From the NCBI RefSeq assembly GCF_013409575.1, contig NZ_JACCCY010000001.1, positions 620,001 through 684,000 of the forward strand: a DNA stretch of 64,000 nucleotides, read 5' to 3'. The translations under genes and the position numbers were made by a program. Numbering within the stretch: the stretch's first letter is position 1; each line of letters starts with the position of its first letter. The notes below the pieces were generated by a model. It searched no databases. It was not told the DNA's origin and saw nothing but the letters and a program-made list of their open reading frames with translations. The DNA comes from Macellibacteroides fermentans (GTDB lineage: Bacteria; Bacteroidota; Bacteroidia; Bacteroidales; Tannerellaceae). Positions 63,402-64,000 of this stretch are shown here, one piece after another.

Positions 63402-64000
63402 TTATTTCTCTACTACATGGTATATAGTTCCGGTTTGGGTTCTTTTGGAAGGGATTTGGTGTTTGTGCAGGATGCGGCCGAAATGGATGATTTTGGTGGC
63501 CGACAGATTAAAGAGTTTTTTCTCTTGCAGGCGGCCCAGTATTTCAACGGCAAGGAGCTTCTCTCCTTTCTCTGTGGATTCGGCGGCACGGAAAAATTGC
63601 AGAAACAGTTGCTCTGCAGGGACCTGTACCTGAAATTCTTTGTTGGTCTCCGACAGGATAGCCTCTTCCGGACCCTCAAACCAGTAGCGTTCGCCTCTTT
63701 TTATTTCATGCATGGCCTGGGCATACAACTGGTCGTGGTTGATCTTCTCACGGTAACTGATGGGACCTGTAAGGCGGACACAGATGAACCGCCGGCTACC
63801 CGAGGTGTCGGTAAGCACATCGTAGTGGTTACTGGTGGCGATAAACGAGGCATAACGGCGCAACGATTCCACCGAAGCCTGATGGGGCTTGCGGATGGTT
63901 ACAACGGGTTTCTGCATGACGTGCTTCAGGAAGCCCTGCTGACTCTCCTTTACCTGATCGAATTCGTCCATGTTGATCAGGGCGAAACGCGAAAGGTACA
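63402..64000 (-). CDS. VapE-type helicase/primase-like protein with DUF3874 tail, 5' part outside the window
   Basis: The frame is open from the window edge to the stop at 63402; 198 codons are visible. It starts mid-domain with YLSRFALINMDEFD (Walker B), continues with a sensor motif SNHYDVL, the arginine finger region GSRRF, and a C-terminal DUF3874-type wing ending GTIYHVVEK. In Bacteroides such genes usually stand in cassettes with an HU-like protein, DUF4248 and an amidase; those would lie to the right of the window. Confidence 0.85.
   Translation of the reverse strand, partial: YLSRFALINMDEFDQVKESQQGFLKHVMQKPVVTIRKPHQASVESLRRYASFIATSNHYDVLTDTSGSRRFICVRLTGPISYREKINHDQLYAQAMHEIKRGERYWFEGPEEAILSETNKEFQVQVPAEQLFLQFFRAAESTEKGEKLLAVEILGRLQEKKLFNLSATKIIHFGRILHKHQIPSKRTQTGTIYHVVEK

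Noticed and set aside
1-64000. CRISPR arrays, tRNA and rRNA genes
   Set aside because: No regularly spaced repeats of 24-40 bases, no cloverleaf with CCA-type ends and no rRNA-like sequence were noticed on either strand.

Overview
The window reads as a Bacteroidales chromosome. Genes are AT-rich with the family content of Bacteroides/Parabacteroides relatives: DUF4290, DUF4105, DUF5687, BF3164-type propeller lipoproteins, single-chain GcvP and a SecA of about 1100 residues. Many start sites are preceded by the Bacteroidota -7 box TAnnTTTG, in several cases with TTTG 18-20 bases further upstream. I cannot name the species; a Tannerellaceae/Parabacteroides-like host is only a guess.

About 1-27.9 kb is an ordinary housekeeping backbone. 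On the minus strand are coaX, an outer-membrane barrel gene and a TPR-like gene. On the plus strand, DUF4105, a phosphatase-fold protein and secA are followed by alanine dehydrogenase. A 21-bp perfect stem separates ald from a minus-strand envelope/isoprenoid cluster: DUF4290, murA, rimM, an M23 peptidase, dxr and rseP. Then plus-strand rsmG, an MBL hydrolase, gcvP, ferritin, a glycosidase-like lipoprotein, a beta carbonic anhydrase, and an etfB-etfA-acyl-CoA dehydrogenase operon with a near-consensus promoter.

About 27.9-34.3 kb is a three-level nest of insertion sequences: an IS1182-type element split by an IS21-type element, itself split by an ISL3-type element. The 8-bp and 6-bp target duplications can be read. 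Removing both insertions leaves 1842 bp, exactly the length of an intact IS1182 copy at 53.8-55.6 kb. Both IS1182 copies sit inside inverted-repeat targets.

About 34.4-53.4 kb is accessory: an RRM RNA-binding protein, a GH110-type alpha-1,3-galactosidase, an S41 peptidase lipoprotein, an IS982 element, two small ABC systems (one with a DUF5687 permease), two acetyltransferases, and a Gfo/Idh/MocA-uxaB-uxaA operon for hexuronate catabolism. Its promoter is shared almost base for base with the acetyltransferase gene.

About 50.2-64 kb is a zone of segmental duplication and gene debris. The 3' end of a VapE/DUF3874-type gene and its hairpin terminator occur five times, whole or decayed. Around them lie two pRiA4b ORF-3-like genes, two BF3164-type lipoprotein genes each followed by a broken glycosyltransferase start, remnants of IS21 and IS4 transposases, and frameshifted fragments. 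The VapE-like gene at the right edge runs out of the window.
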